DNA of 64,000 bases from Pseudomonas arsenicoxydans (lineage in GTDB: Bacteria > Pseudomonadota > Gammaproteobacteria > Pseudomonadales > Pseudomonadaceae): contig NZ_LT629705.1 of NCBI RefSeq assembly GCF_900103875.1, forward strand, positions 6,085,001-6,149,000, read 5' to 3'. Position numbers and translations under genes: made by a program. Under the pieces are notes generated by a model. It was not told where the DNA came from and made no database searches. It saw only the letters and a program-made list of their open reading frames with translations. Of the stretch, positions 1 through 10,019 are shown piece by piece (position 1 is the first letter of the stretch; every line of letters starts with the position of its first letter).

Positions 1-116
1 TGCAGACGCTCCACCGCACGCTGCTGCGTCGCCAGCACATCACTCAATGACTGGATGGTATCGTCCTGAAAGGCCAATTGGCTCTCCAGATCGTTAACGC
101 GCTCTTCCAGGTTCAT
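1..116 (-). CDS. slyX: SlyX family protein, 5' end only (cut by window edge)
   Basis: The first 38 or so residues are visible, beginning [19 protein letters not shown], and the gene runs off the left edge. SlyX proteins are about 70 residues long, form coiled coils and have no established function. The visible part has the expected heptad-like pattern of acidic and hydrophobic residues. It lies directly upstream of the HIT gene on the same strand (3 bp between ATG and the HIT stop side), so the order of transcription is HIT then slyX. The family call is from sequence memory. Confidence 0.85.
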   Translation of the reverse strand, partial: MNLEERVNDLESQLAFQDDTIQSLSDVLATQQRAVERL

Positions 117-119
117 GAT

Positions 120-545
120 TCACCCCTCCAGAAACGTGAAGTCTTCGGTTAACAACAGGCGCAACCGCTCGCGAATCGTTGCGATCTGCTCTGCGCTGTA
201 AGGCACCGACGGGTGTTTACCCCAGACCGGCGCGGGCCAGGCGGCATCTTCTCGCTTGCGCACAATCACATGCATATGCAACTGACTGACGACATTGCCC
301 AGGGCTGCGACATTCAACTTATCGGCGTCGAACGCGTCCTTGAGCAGTTCCGCCAGCGCCGTCGTTTCCTGCCACAACCGCTGCTGATCAGCGACATCCA
401 ACTGAAATATCTCACTGATATCGTCGCGACGCGGCACCAGGATGAACCAGGGGTAATTGGAATCATTGGATAACAGCAGCCGGCAAAGCGGGAAATCCCC
501 GATCGGTAGTGTGTCTTGTTGAAGTCGTGGATCTAAAGCGAACAC
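120..545 (-). CDS. HIT domain protein (histidine triad hydrolase family)
   Basis: A 141-residue protein. The histidine triad QLHMHVIVRK is visible near residue 95, the nucleotide-binding and catalytic signature of HIT nucleotide hydrolases and transferases. The frame stays open far upstream (to 1001), but family length and similarity begin at FALDPRLQ. I chose the GTG at 545 because a GGCGGGAG ribosome site precedes it by about 7 bases; the upstream extension has no family resemblance. It lies immediately upstream of slyX, probably co-transcribed. Substrate unknown; likely cytoplasmic. Confidence 0.85.
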   Translation of the reverse strand: MFALDPRLQQDTLPIGDFPLCRLLLSNDSNYPWFILVPRRDDISEIFQLDVADQQRLWQETTALAELLKDAFDADKLNVAALGNVVSQLHMHVIVRKREDAAWPAPVWGKHPSVPYSAEQIATIRERLRLLLTEDFTFLEG

Positions 546-1461
546 CGCGCGCACTCCCGCCTGGTCATCATTTTTCAGCTTAGTCCGCCTCCAGAGAGGC
601 TGCGCACCAAGCGACAGGACGCCAGCATACCTGTGAAAGCGGCCTGCTTCACGACCAACCACTGCCAACGTCAGGCCACTGAAACGACATTTGCCATGCG
701 AACGCCCTGTCGTGAGACATTTTCTAACACGACGCACCATCACAGCACCTGTTACGTCAGAATCAGCACGGAAATGACTGATAAACAATGAAGAGTTTCC
801 AGACGAGCCGCACCCCCACTGTGTGAATTCAGTACAGCAATTGAAATTTTTTGCACCAAAATCGTACAGTGCGTCTACGCTGAGTGCGTCAGGCATCCGC
901 CAATTACTCACTGGCGGGGTGAACCGGTAACGTTTCTGGTTGTCACGCCGTTGAACGGGAGGGTGCAACACGATGTAAACCGAGGCGTCAAGCTTGACCA
1001 ACAGGTGCTTGAACCCCCCGGTTTTATGAGGTTTTTACCGCACCAGGCAGGCCTTCAGAAAAAAATAGCAACAGAATTCTGATTTGTGCACGCTTGTTGC
1101 ATTCACACCCATATCGCCTTGGAGGCCTCCGCTGGAAGTGGAAGCCTCAAGGCAAATAAAAACAGCGGCAGGGTTGCCCGATGGAGATTCAAACGTTTCA
1201 CCAGGGACTCTTTTTACCGATGTCCGAGTCTTGGAAAACAACGCTGAAGTTGTCATTCCGCTTGCATCGAGGCTGTAAATTTGCGACATCTACCAAGCTG
1301 TTTGCGACAGGGTCGTAAAGAAGCTGAAAGGTTAGATACGCAAGTATCGCCAACATGGTCGGCGTGATATAAGTTTGCGCCGACACAAAAAGAAAGAGCC
1401 GCCCAGATAATAAATCAGGTGGGACGGCAGTACTCTTCTAAAACCAAAGGAGCAAATCACG
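546..1461. other. Long intergenic region upstream of HIT gene and oprD-type porin
   Basis: About 0.9 kb with no gene I can support. On the minus strand the HIT frame stays open to 1001, but the extra 150 residues resemble no family I know and have no clear start signal. The last 150 bases are AT-richer and must carry the porin promoter and leader; GATATAAG near 1368 could be part of a -10 box, but I cannot pair it with a convincing -35. Confidence 0.4.
1446..1452 (+). promoter_or_regulatory. Ribosome binding site of the OprD-type porin
   Basis: AAAGGAG lies 9 bases before ATG at 1462 and fixes the start of the porin. Confidence 0.8.
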
Positions 1462-2793
1462 ATGCGCGTGATGAAGTGGAGCATGATCGCACTGGCAGTT
1501 GCAGCAGCAGCCAGTACTCAGTTGGCAGTAGCCGCACCTTTCGTAAGCGACCAGGCAGAAGCCAAAGGTTTTGTTGAAGACAGCAAACTCGACTTGCTGG
1601 TTCGCAACTACTACTACAACCGTAACAAGAAAGACGGCGCTACTGACGACAAAGACTGGACCCAGGGCATCCAGGGCATGTACAGCTCGGGTTACACCCA
1701 AGGTCTGATCGGTGTTGGCGTTGAAGCTTGGGGTCAACTGGCTATTAAGCTGGACGGTTCCGACAAATATTCCGGTACCGGCAACATGACCGTGGGCTCT
1801 GATGGCGAAGTCAACAACAGCCAGGGCAAAGCCGGCGCTGCCGCCAAGTTCCGCATCTCCAAGACCGAACTTAAAATCGGCGACATGCAGCCAAGCACCG
1901 CTCCGGTGTTCGCTGTAGGCGGTTCCCGCATCCTTCACCAAACTGCCACCGGTATCCAGCTGCAGAGCAGCGAAGTCAAAGACCTTGACCTCGAAGGCGG
2001 TCACTTCACTTCGGCTACCAGCCAGGACAGCAACGCCCGTGATGGCGATCTGTGGGCTACTTACGCTGCAGTGAAAGCCAACTCCATCGACTACGTCGGC
2101 GGCAAGTACGGCATTACCCCAGACCTGAGCGTGTCGCTGTACGGTGCCAAGCTCGAAGACATCTGGAACCAGTACTACGCCAATGCGAACTACACCCTCG
2201 CACTGGGTGGCGATCAGTCGATCAACTTCGACGGTAACATCTACAACACCCGCGACACTGGTAGCGCTAAAGCAGGCGAAATCAACAACACCGCCTACTC
2301 GCTCGCTGCTGCTTTCTCGTTCCTGAAAGCGCACACCTTCACCCTGGGCTTCCAGAAAGTGAACGGCGATACCCCGTTCGACTACATCGGTGTGGGTAAA
2401 AACAACCGCGGTGGCGACTCGATTTTCCTCGCCAACTCCATCCAGTACTCCGACTTCAACGCCCCTGGCGAGAAATCGGTACAAGCCCGTTACGACCTGA
2501 AAATGGCCGAATACGGCGTACCTGGTCTGAGCTTCATGACCCGTTACGTGAAAGGTTGGGACATCGACGGTACCAACACTCCAGCGGGCAGCGCTTATAC
2601 CGGCTTCTACGGTGCAGATGGCAAACACCACGAAACCAACGTTGAAGCCAAGTACGTCGTTCAAACTGGCCCGGCCAAAGATCTGTCCTTCCGTATTCGT
2701 CAAGCATGGCATCGCGCCAACCATGACGACGCGTTTGAAGGTAGCGTTGACGAGTTCCGCCTGATCGTTGACTACCCACTGTCGATCTTGTAA
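1462..2793 (+). CDS. oprD: OprD family outer-membrane porin
   Basis: A 443-residue porin. Residues 1-24 are a signal peptide (MRVMKW, hydrophobic core, cut near VAA-AP). The mature protein starts with the OprD-family pattern (FVEDSKLDLLVRNYYYNR) and ends in an aromatic-rich beta strand (DEFRLIVDYPLSIL) as outer-membrane barrels do. OprD-family proteins form 18-stranded monomeric channels for basic amino acids, dipeptides or organic acids. The family is certain. The position next to HIT and slyX genes recalls P. aeruginosa oprD, which is why I give that symbol; the substrate cannot be read from sequence. Monocistronic: followed at once by a terminator. Confidence 0.92.
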   Translation: MRVMKWSMIALAVAAAASTQLAVAAPFVSDQAEAKGFVEDSKLDLLVRNYYYNRNKKDGATDDKDWTQGIQGMYSSGYTQGLIGVGVEAWGQLAIKLDGSDKYSGTGNMTVGSDGEVNNSQGKAGAAAKFRISKTELKIGDMQPSTAPVFAVGGSRILHQTATGIQLQSSEVKDLDLEGGHFTSATSQDSNARDGDLWATYAAVKANSIDYVGGKYGITPDLSVSLYGAKLEDIWNQYYANANYTLALGGDQSINFDGNIYNTRDTGSAKAGEINNTAYSLAAAFSFLKAHTFTLGFQKVNGDTPFDYIGVGKNNRGGDSIFLANSIQYSDFNAPGEKSVQARYDLKMAEYGVPGLSFMTRYVKGWDIDGTNTPAGSAYTGFYGADGKHHETNVEAKYVVQTGPAKDLSFRIRQAWHRANHDDAFEGSVDEFRLIVDYPLSIL

Positions 2794-2828
2794 TCGCAGT
2801 TGGTTAGTTAGTAAGCATAAAAAAAAAA

Positions 2829-2855
2829 TGCCCATCTTCGGATGGGCCTTTTTCG
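2829..2855 (+). terminator. Rho-independent terminator of the porin gene
   Basis: GCCCATC-TTCG-GATGGGC stem with tetraloop, then CTTTTTC; preceded by an A run, so it may act from both sides. Confidence 0.9.
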
Positions 2856-2937
2856 TTGGCTAGAAACAATGTGTTTAAACGATCAGATCCGTGAGAAACA
2901 TGCCTGACCAAAAAGTCAGACGTTGATCAAAAAACAA

Positions 2938-3780
2938 TCACTGCACTGCAGATTCCTGCACCACACGAATCACCCGCTGTGGAAATGGAATATCAATACC
3001 CGCCGTTTTCAACCGATCCCGGGACTGTTCGTTGAACATGAACATCACATCCCAATAATCCGCTGTCTTCACCCACACGCGCAGAGAAACAGTAATCGAA
3101 CTGTCGCCCAAGGTAGAAATGACTGCTTGTGGAGCCGGGTCAGTCAGTACACGAGGATCGTTGGCCAGTTCCAGCAACACTTCACGGGCCTTTTGCAAGT
3201 CCGCTTCGTAGTCCACGCCCACATCAAAAACAACTTTGCGGGTCGGCTGGCGATTTGTATTGGTAATGATACCGTTCGACAAGTTGCCGTTCGGCACGAT
3301 GATGGTTTTGTTGTCGCCAGTGCGCAATACGGTGTGGAAGATCTGGATGCTGTCGACTGTACCGGCAACGCCTTGGGCTTCGATCCAGTCACCAATACGA
3401 AACGGACGAAACAACAGAATCAGCACGCCGCCGGCGAAGTTCGCCAGGCTGCCCTGCAAGGCCAGACCGATGGCCAGACCGGCCGCACCGATGGCCGCAA
3501 CGAACGACGTGGTTTCGACGCCAATCATCGATGCCACGCTGACAATCAATAACACCTTGAGAATGATGTTCGCCAGGCTGCTGATGAAACCCTGCAGCGC
3601 GAGGTCGGCGTTGCGCAGTGCCAGCAGGCCACCGAGCTTTTGCGCCACTTTGTTGATCAACCACCAGCCGATGGCCAGGGTGATTACCGCCAGCAACACG
3701 CGGCTGCCGTATTCCATGATCATCGGAATCCAGGCTTGGGATGCCTTGACCAGGTTGTCTACTTCAGTATTCAAATCCAT
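2938..3780 (-). CDS. mscS: Small-conductance mechanosensitive channel (MscS family)
   Basis: A 280-residue inner-membrane channel that opens under hypo-osmotic stress. Three hydrophobic segments (about 25-50, 65-90, 92-115) precede the pore helix with its glycine/alanine ladder (GLAIGLALQGSLANFAGGV), followed by the beta domain start (FRPFRIGDWIEAQGVAGTV) and an alpha/beta C-terminal cage. Length matches E. coli MscS (286). Start ATG at 3780 follows CAGGAG by 7 bases; an in-frame upstream ATG at 3834 lacks a site. It is separated from yajQ by a REP element, so probably its own unit. Confidence 0.93.
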   Translation of the reverse strand: MDLNTEVDNLVKASQAWIPMIMEYGSRVLLAVITLAIGWWLINKVAQKLGGLLALRNADLALQGFISSLANIILKVLLIVSVASMIGVETTSFVAAIGAAGLAIGLALQGSLANFAGGVLILLFRPFRIGDWIEAQGVAGTVDSIQIFHTVLRTGDNKTIIVPNGNLSNGIITNTNRQPTRKVVFDVGVDYEADLQKAREVLLELANDPRVLTDPAPQAVISTLGDSSITVSLRVWVKTADYWDVMFMFNEQSRDRLKTAGIDIPFPQRVIRVVQESAVQ

Positions 3781-3892
3781 CTTCTTTCTCCTGATTTCCG
3801 GCTTCCCGGCACGCGAAAAAATGAACTGCGGCAATTACGACTTGCTCGCGAACGCGGCGTGTCATTCAACAGTGAAGTTGACTGATACGCCC

Positions 3893-3920
3893 TCTTCGCG
3901 GGCAAGCCCGCTCCCACAGG
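3893..3920. repeat. REP element (single copy)
   Basis: CTTCGCGGGCAAGCCCGCTC core followed by CCACAGG, between mscS and yajQ. Same family as the paired elements elsewhere in the window. Confidence 0.85.
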
Positions 3921-3934
3921 TTCTGTCTCTAAGG

Positions 3935-5478
<1,544 letters not shown>

Positions 5479-5514
5479 GCAGCGGCTACGCTGGCCACTT
5501 GTTCCTTTTCAGCG

Positions 5515-7560
5515 ATGAACCTGATGCCACTGCGCCAGCGTCTCGAAAACCTTCCCGTCGGCCAGAAACTGTTGGCCGCCCTGCTGGTGTTGTTGATCAC
5601 CATCCTGCTGGTCGCCAACCTGACCTTTATCAGTGCCGCGTACTACATCTCCCAAGAAAGCATGGCCCCCCAGGCGCTGCAAACCATCGGCCGACTGGTG
5701 TCCAACCCGAGTCTGGTGGCCGATGCCTTGAAGTCGCCGGACAACGCCGAACGCTTGCTCAACGAACTCAACAGCTATTCACCGCTGCGTGCCGCCGCCC
5801 TTTATGACGGCAAGGGTGAGCGGCTGGCACAGCTGCAGCATGGCGACAGGCTGAACCTTCCGGACCGCTACCGGCACATCGAAGCCTGGCAAGCCACCGA
5901 ATTTCGCAGCAATCAGGTGATCACCCTGCCCCGCCCCGGCACCGCGCCAGGGCACCTTTTGTTGGTGGCCAGCAGCGAATTGCCGGTGGCGTTCTACACC
6001 GGAACCCTGACCGCCAGTCTCGGCATCCTGATTTTCAGTGTGCTGTTGTGGCTGGTGATCGCCCGCCAGATCAAACGCCTGATTACACGACCGATCCATC
6101 AGTTGGAAGAGTTGTCACGGCAAGTGACCCGTGAAGAGAACTACGCCCTGCGCGCCTCCCGCGGCAACCACGACGAAATCGGCAGCCTCGCCGAGGCGTT
6201 CAACACCATGCTCTCGCGCATCGAGGCCCGGGAGCAGCAGCTCAAGCGTGCTCGGGATGACTCCCAGGCAGCTTACGATCAGGCCCAAGGACTGGCTGAA
6301 GAAACCCGCCACACCAATCGCAAACTGGAACTCGAAGTCCAGGTGCGGAGCAAGATCGAGAAAAAGCTCACGGGCTTCCAGAACTACCTCAACAGCATCA
6401 TCGACTCCATGCCGTCGGCCTTGATCGCCCTCGACGAGCAGCTTTACGTGACCCAGTGGAATCAGGAGGCCAGCGCCCTGTCCGGCACGCGCCTGGACGA
6501 AGCGTTGAACCAGCCGATCTTCCTCGCCTTCGAGCCACTGAAACCGTTTCTGCCGCAGCTCAAGCAAACCGTTGAACAACACACCGTGGCCAAGATCGAG
6601 CGCGTGACCTGGTTCAAGGACGACGAACCCAAGCATTACGCCCTAACGTTCTACCCCCTGATGGGCGGTGCCGGACGTGGTGTGGTAATCCGTATCGACG
6701 ACATCACCCAGCGCCTGTCCCTGGAAGAAATGATGGTGCAGTCGGAAAAAATGCTCTCGGTCGGTGGTCTCGCCGCCGGCATGGCCCACGAGATTAACAA
6801 CCCGTTGGGCGCGATCCTGCACAACGTGCAGAACATCCGCCGACGCCTGTCACCTGATCTGCCGAAAAACCTGGAACAAGCCGAGCAAATCGGTATCCCA
6901 CTCGAAACGGTCAACAAATACCTGCAAGCGCGGGAAGTGCCACAGTTGCTCGACGGCATTCAACAGGCCGGTGCCCGCGCGGCAAAGATCGTCACCCACA
7001 TGCTCAGCTTCAGCCGCCGCAGCACCCGGCAAATGGCCCCGTGCGACCTGCCGGCGTTGATCGATCAAGCGGTGGAAATCGCTGGCAACGACTTCGACCT
7101 GGCCATCGGCTTCGACTTCAAGGGCCAGGCAATCATTCGCCAGTTCGACCCGGCGCTGGGACCGGTGCCCGGCACCGCCAACGAACTGGAACAGGTGCTG
7201 CTCAACCTGCTCAAAAACGCCGCCCAGGCCATTCACCAGCGTGAAGACGACAGCGAACCCGGGCGGATCATCCTGCGCACCAAACTGAATCCGCCGTGGG
7301 CCGAGATCCAGGTCGAGGATAACGGCATAGGCATGAGCGAGAACGTGCGCAAACGCACCTTCGAGCCATTCTTCACCACCAAGGAAATCGGCCAGGGCAC
7401 CGGCCTTGGCTTGTCGGTCTCGTATTTCATCATCACCAACAACCACAAGGGACAGATGGAGGTGCAATCGACACTGGGTCAAGGCACCTGCTTCACATTG
7501 CGCCTGCCGCTGGCGGGCACCCCAGTGATCTCACAAGAACTCAATCAGCTATCGAGGTAA
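5515..7560 (+). CDS. Sensor histidine kinase (HAMP-PAS-HisKA-HATPase), orphan
   Basis: A 681-residue inner-membrane kinase. Membrane segment 1 is at about 18-44 and segment 2 at 162-184, bracketing a periplasmic sensor of about 115 residues. HAMP follows at 184-236, a coiled linker, PAS at about 288-405, and HisKA with the phospho-accepting histidine H425 (GMAHEINNPLG). The ATPase domain has the N box LLNLLKNAAQAI, G1 VEDNGIGM and GQGTGLGLS. No response regulator lies next to it. In P. aeruginosa I recall a similar kinase (PA4398) beside panE with a regulator gene two genes away; here that regulator is absent from the yajQ-panE interval. The signal is unknown. The next gene starts 2 bases after its stop. 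Confidence 0.88.
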   Translation: MNLMPLRQRLENLPVGQKLLAALLVLLITILLVANLTFISAAYYISQESMAPQALQTIGRLVSNPSLVADALKSPDNAERLLNELNSYSPLRAAALYDGKGERLAQLQHGDRLNLPDRYRHIEAWQATEFRSNQVITLPRPGTAPGHLLLVASSELPVAFYTGTLTASLGILIFSVLLWLVIARQIKRLITRPIHQLEELSRQVTREENYALRASRGNHDEIGSLAEAFNTMLSRIEAREQQLKRARDDSQAAYDQAQGLAEETRHTNRKLELEVQVRSKIEKKLTGFQNYLNSIIDSMPSALIALDEQLYVTQWNQEASALSGTRLDEALNQPIFLAFEPLKPFLPQLKQTVEQHTVAKIERVTWFKDDEPKHYALTFYPLMGGAGRGVVIRIDDITQRLSLEEMMVQSEKMLSVGGLAAGMAHEINNPLGAILHNVQNIRRRLSPDLPKNLEQAEQIGIPLETVNKYLQAREVPQLLDGIQQAGARAAKIVTHMLSFSRRSTRQMAPCDLPALIDQAVEIAGNDFDLAIGFDFKGQAIIRQFDPALGPVPGTANELEQVLLNLLKNAAQAIHQREDDSEPGRIILRTKLNPPWAEIQVEDNGIGMSENVRKRTFEPFFTTKEIGQGTGLGLSVSYFIITNNHKGQMEVQSTLGQGTCFTLRLPLAGTPVISQELNQLSR

Positions 7561-7562
7561 CC

Positions 7563-8144
7563 ATGGGCTTTCGCTTGTCGAAAATTTACACCCGCACCGG
7601 CGACAAGGGCGAAACCGGACTGGGCGATGGCCGCCGCGTGCCCAAGGACCATCCGCGGATCGAAGCCATTGGCGAAGTCGATACACTGAACAGTCAGGTG
7701 GGCGTGCTGTTGGCCGGGCTGACGACTGAAAGTGCGACGTATCCGGGGTTGAACGAAGTCATCGAAGTCTTGGCGCCTTGCCAGCATCGTTTGTTCGACC
7801 TGGGGGGTGAACTGGCGATGCCGGTGTATCAGGCATTGAACACTGCGGAAATCGAACGGCTGGAAGCGGCGATAGATCTGTGGAATGAGGAGTTGGGACC
7901 GCTGGAGAATTTCATTCTGCCAGGCGGCTCGGCGCTGATTGCCCAGGCCCATGTGTGCCGAAGCCTGGCGCGCAGTGCGGAGCGACGGTGTCAGCAGTTG
8001 AATGCGATTGAGCCGTTGGCCGGGGTAGGTCTGGCGTACATCAATCGGTTGTCGGATTTGCTGTTTGTGATGGCCAGGGTGATCGCCAAGCGGCAGGGGA
8101 TTGCCGAGATTTTGTGGCAGCCGGCGGCTAAACCCCTGGATTAG
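7563..8144 (+). CDS. ATP:cob(I)alamin adenosyltransferase, PduO type
   Basis: A 193-residue cytoplasmic enzyme transferring adenosyl from ATP to reduced cobalamin. The ATP-binding N-terminus is typical (KIYTRTGDKGETGLGDGRRV), followed by EAIGEVDTLNSQVG. RSAERR and the ending NRLSDLLFVMAR fit PduO proteins (about 190 residues). ATG at 7563 follows GAGGTAACC, which covers the kinase stop, so translation is likely coupled. Why a B12 enzyme should be coupled to a sensor kinase is not evident. Confidence 0.92.
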   Translation: MGFRLSKIYTRTGDKGETGLGDGRRVPKDHPRIEAIGEVDTLNSQVGVLLAGLTTESATYPGLNEVIEVLAPCQHRLFDLGGELAMPVYQALNTAEIERLEAAIDLWNEELGPLENFILPGGSALIAQAHVCRSLARSAERRCQQLNAIEPLAGVGLAYINRLSDLLFVMARVIAKRQGIAEILWQPAAKPLD

Positions 8145-8163
8145 TTTGCGTATTCAAGGACGC

Positions 8164-8257
8164 CATCGCGGGCAAGCCCGCTCCCACAGGTTCAGTGGTG
8201 TGCACAAACTTTGTGTTCAGCACCGATCACTGTGGGAGCGGGCTTGCCCGCGATGAG
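8164..8257. repeat. Inverted REP pair (REPIN-like)
   Basis: Two copies of ATCGCGGGCAAGCCCGCTC plus CCACA in opposite orientation (8164-8190 and 8231-8257), filling the space between two convergent genes. Confidence 0.9.
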
Positions 8258-8265
8258 GCCAGCGG

Positions 8266-9216
8266 CTACACCAAAGAATCCGGCCAGAACGCCCGAATCC
8301 CCGCCACGCCCTGTGCTCCAGCTTCCCAGGCCTTCTGCCGTTCGGCCGGGCCAACGCCGCCGAGCAGGAACACCGGTTTGCTGAAACCCTCGATCAACGC
8401 CGAAGCCTGCTCCCAACCCAACGGCTGCGCATCAGGATGCGTCTGGGTCGGCTGCACCGGCGACAAGGTCACAAAGTCCACCCCCATCTCTTCGGCCAGC
8501 GCCAACTCTTCGGCATTGTGGCAAGACGCCGCCAACCAGCGCGACGCCGGCAACGGACGCCCCGCTGCTGCGTATTTGCGCAATTGCGCGGCGGTGATGT
8601 GCCAACCGGCGGACGGGAAGTCGCCCAACCATTCGAACGGCCCTTTGATCATCAACTGCGCCTTGCCGGCACACAGCCCCGCTGCATCCACGGCCAGATC
8701 GCGGTATTTCGGGTCGTAGCCGTTAGGCGCGCGCAACTGGATCAGCTTGATACCGTTGGCGATGGCTTTCTGAATACCGCGCAGCAACGCCGGGGTTTCC
8801 AGATCTTCCGGGGTAATCAGATATTCGGCTGGCAAGCGTGCCGCCGCAACGATCGGCCGGTTGGCCGCCGGGAATTCGTAACTCAGCAGATCGCGCTGGG
8901 ACACCCATTCCAGAGGCTGGCCTTCGGCGCCGTGGGGTTCGCCGGTAAAGGCCGAGACTTCCCAGACGTCCAGCAACACCTGCTTGTCCGGGTAATCGTG
9001 GCGAACCTTGATCAACGGTCGCGCGGTGCTGACCACAATGCCCAGTTCTTCTTGAAGCTCGCGAGCCAGAGCGGTTTCGACGGATTCGTCGTCTTCGACC
9101 TTGCCGCCAGGGAATTCCCACAAACCGCCCTGGTGCTGGGTGTCGGCGCGGCGTGCGATCAGGACTTTGCCACTTCTGTCACGGATAACGGCGGCGGCTA
9201 CGTGTACTCGTTTCAC
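8266..9216 (-). CDS. Nudix hydrolase (MutT-like) fused to a thiamine-phosphate-synthase-like domain
   Basis: A 316-residue two-domain protein. Residues 1-130 are a MutT-type Nudix domain with complete Nudix box (GGKVEDDES...ALARELQEELGI), predicted to remove oxidised nucleoside triphosphates. Residues 140-316 resemble ThiE / thiamine monophosphate synthase (LIQLRAPNG, DFVTLSPVQPTQTHP, GGVGP). The fusion is widespread in pseudomonads; the role of the ThiE-like part is unproven. Start GTG at 9216 follows GGAGGAGG by 7 bases and overlaps the stop of the GST gene (GTGA), so the two are translationally coupled. Confidence 0.92.
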   Translation of the reverse strand: MKRVHVAAAVIRDRSGKVLIARRADTQHQGGLWEFPGGKVEDDESVETALARELQEELGIVVSTARPLIKVRHDYPDKQVLLDVWEVSAFTGEPHGAEGQPLEWVSQRDLLSYEFPAANRPIVAAARLPAEYLITPEDLETPALLRGIQKAIANGIKLIQLRAPNGYDPKYRDLAVDAAGLCAGKAQLMIKGPFEWLGDFPSAGWHITAAQLRKYAAAGRPLPASRWLAASCHNAEELALAEEMGVDFVTLSPVQPTQTHPDAQPLGWEQASALIEGFSKPVFLLGGVGPAERQKAWEAGAQGVAGIRAFWPDSLV

Positions 9217-9845
9217 TGTCCAACCTCCTCCAGGCCTGCCTTCTGCCAGGCCTTGAACGCTGGCCATTGGTAAAGGGTTTCGACGTAGGCCTCGTCCACG
9301 GCAGGCAACTTCACCTGGTAGGTGCGCAGGCGCACGGCAATCGGTGCGAAGAATGCATCTGCCAGGGTCGCGTCACCAAACAGGAACGGACCGGTTTCAG
9401 TCGACGCCGCTCGGCATTCGGCCCACAACGCCAGCATGCGCTCGATGTCTGCTTGAACGTCAGCGGGGGTCGGCGATAAAGGAGCATCGTGGCTCAGGTC
9501 GAACGGCATGTTGCCGCGCATGGCGAAGAACCCGGCATGCATCTGCGCACAGGCTGAACGTGCCTGGGCACGGGCCGCGGTGTCTTTGGGCCAGAGGCCG
9601 GCGTCGGGAAATTGCTCGGCCAGGTATTCGGCAATCGCCAGGGAGTCAGCGATGGTGCCGTGTTCGGTTTTCAACAACGGAACCTTGCCGGTCGGCGAGT
9701 GCTTGAGCAGCCGCTCGCGGGTGTCCGGCTTGCCCAGTTTGATCAGTTCTTCGGTGTAGGGAGCGCCGGTGAGGTCAAGTGCCAGCGCGCCGCGAAGGGA
9801 CCAGGAGGAATGCAGTTTGTCGCCGATGATCAGGTGGAGGCTCAT
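9213..9845 (-). CDS. Glutathione S-transferase family protein
   Basis: A 210-residue protein with a thioredoxin-fold N-terminus (SLHLIIGDKLHSSWSLRG, KVPLLKTEHGTIADSLAIAEYL) and an all-helical C-terminal domain (DATLADAFFAPIAVRLRTY). The serine in HSSWS is the likely catalytic position. The substrate is unknown. Its stop overlaps the GTG start of the Nudix-ThiE gene. Confidence 0.88.
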   Translation of the reverse strand: MSLHLIIGDKLHSSWSLRGALALDLTGAPYTEELIKLGKPDTRERLLKHSPTGKVPLLKTEHGTIADSLAIAEYLAEQFPDAGLWPKDTAARAQARSACAQMHAGFFAMRGNMPFDLSHDAPLSPTPADVQADIERMLALWAECRAASTETGPFLFGDATLADAFFAPIAVRLRTYQVKLPAVDEAYVETLYQWPAFKAWQKAGLEEVGQ

Positions 9846-9901
9846 GTTCGGGACCTTTTAATGAGGGAAGCAGGCCAGTCTTGTGGTGACTGGCAGTCCG
9901 T

Positions 9902-9997
9902 CATCGCGGGCAAGCCCGCTCCCACATTTGATCCCGCCGAACACAAATGCTGTATTCACTGGAGATCTCCTGTGGGAGCGAGCCTGCTCGCGATGGC
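9902..9997. repeat. Inverted REP pair (REPIN-like)
   Basis: Copies at 9902-9926 (GCGGGCAAGCCCGCTC variant) and 9970-9997 (GGAGCGAGCCTGCTCGCG variant), facing each other between argJ and the GST gene, both of which are on the minus strand. Confidence 0.88.
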
Positions 9998-10019
9998 AGC
10001 GACTCGGTCTAACGAATAA

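Noticed and set aside
546..1001. N-terminal extension of the HIT protein to 293 residues
   Set aside because: Family length is about 140, a good ribosome site precedes the GTG at 545, and the extension has no known domain.
1438..2835. Minus-strand open frame opposite the OprD-type gene
   Set aside because: Antisense shadow of a gene with strong codon bias; sense frame has signal peptide and family motifs.
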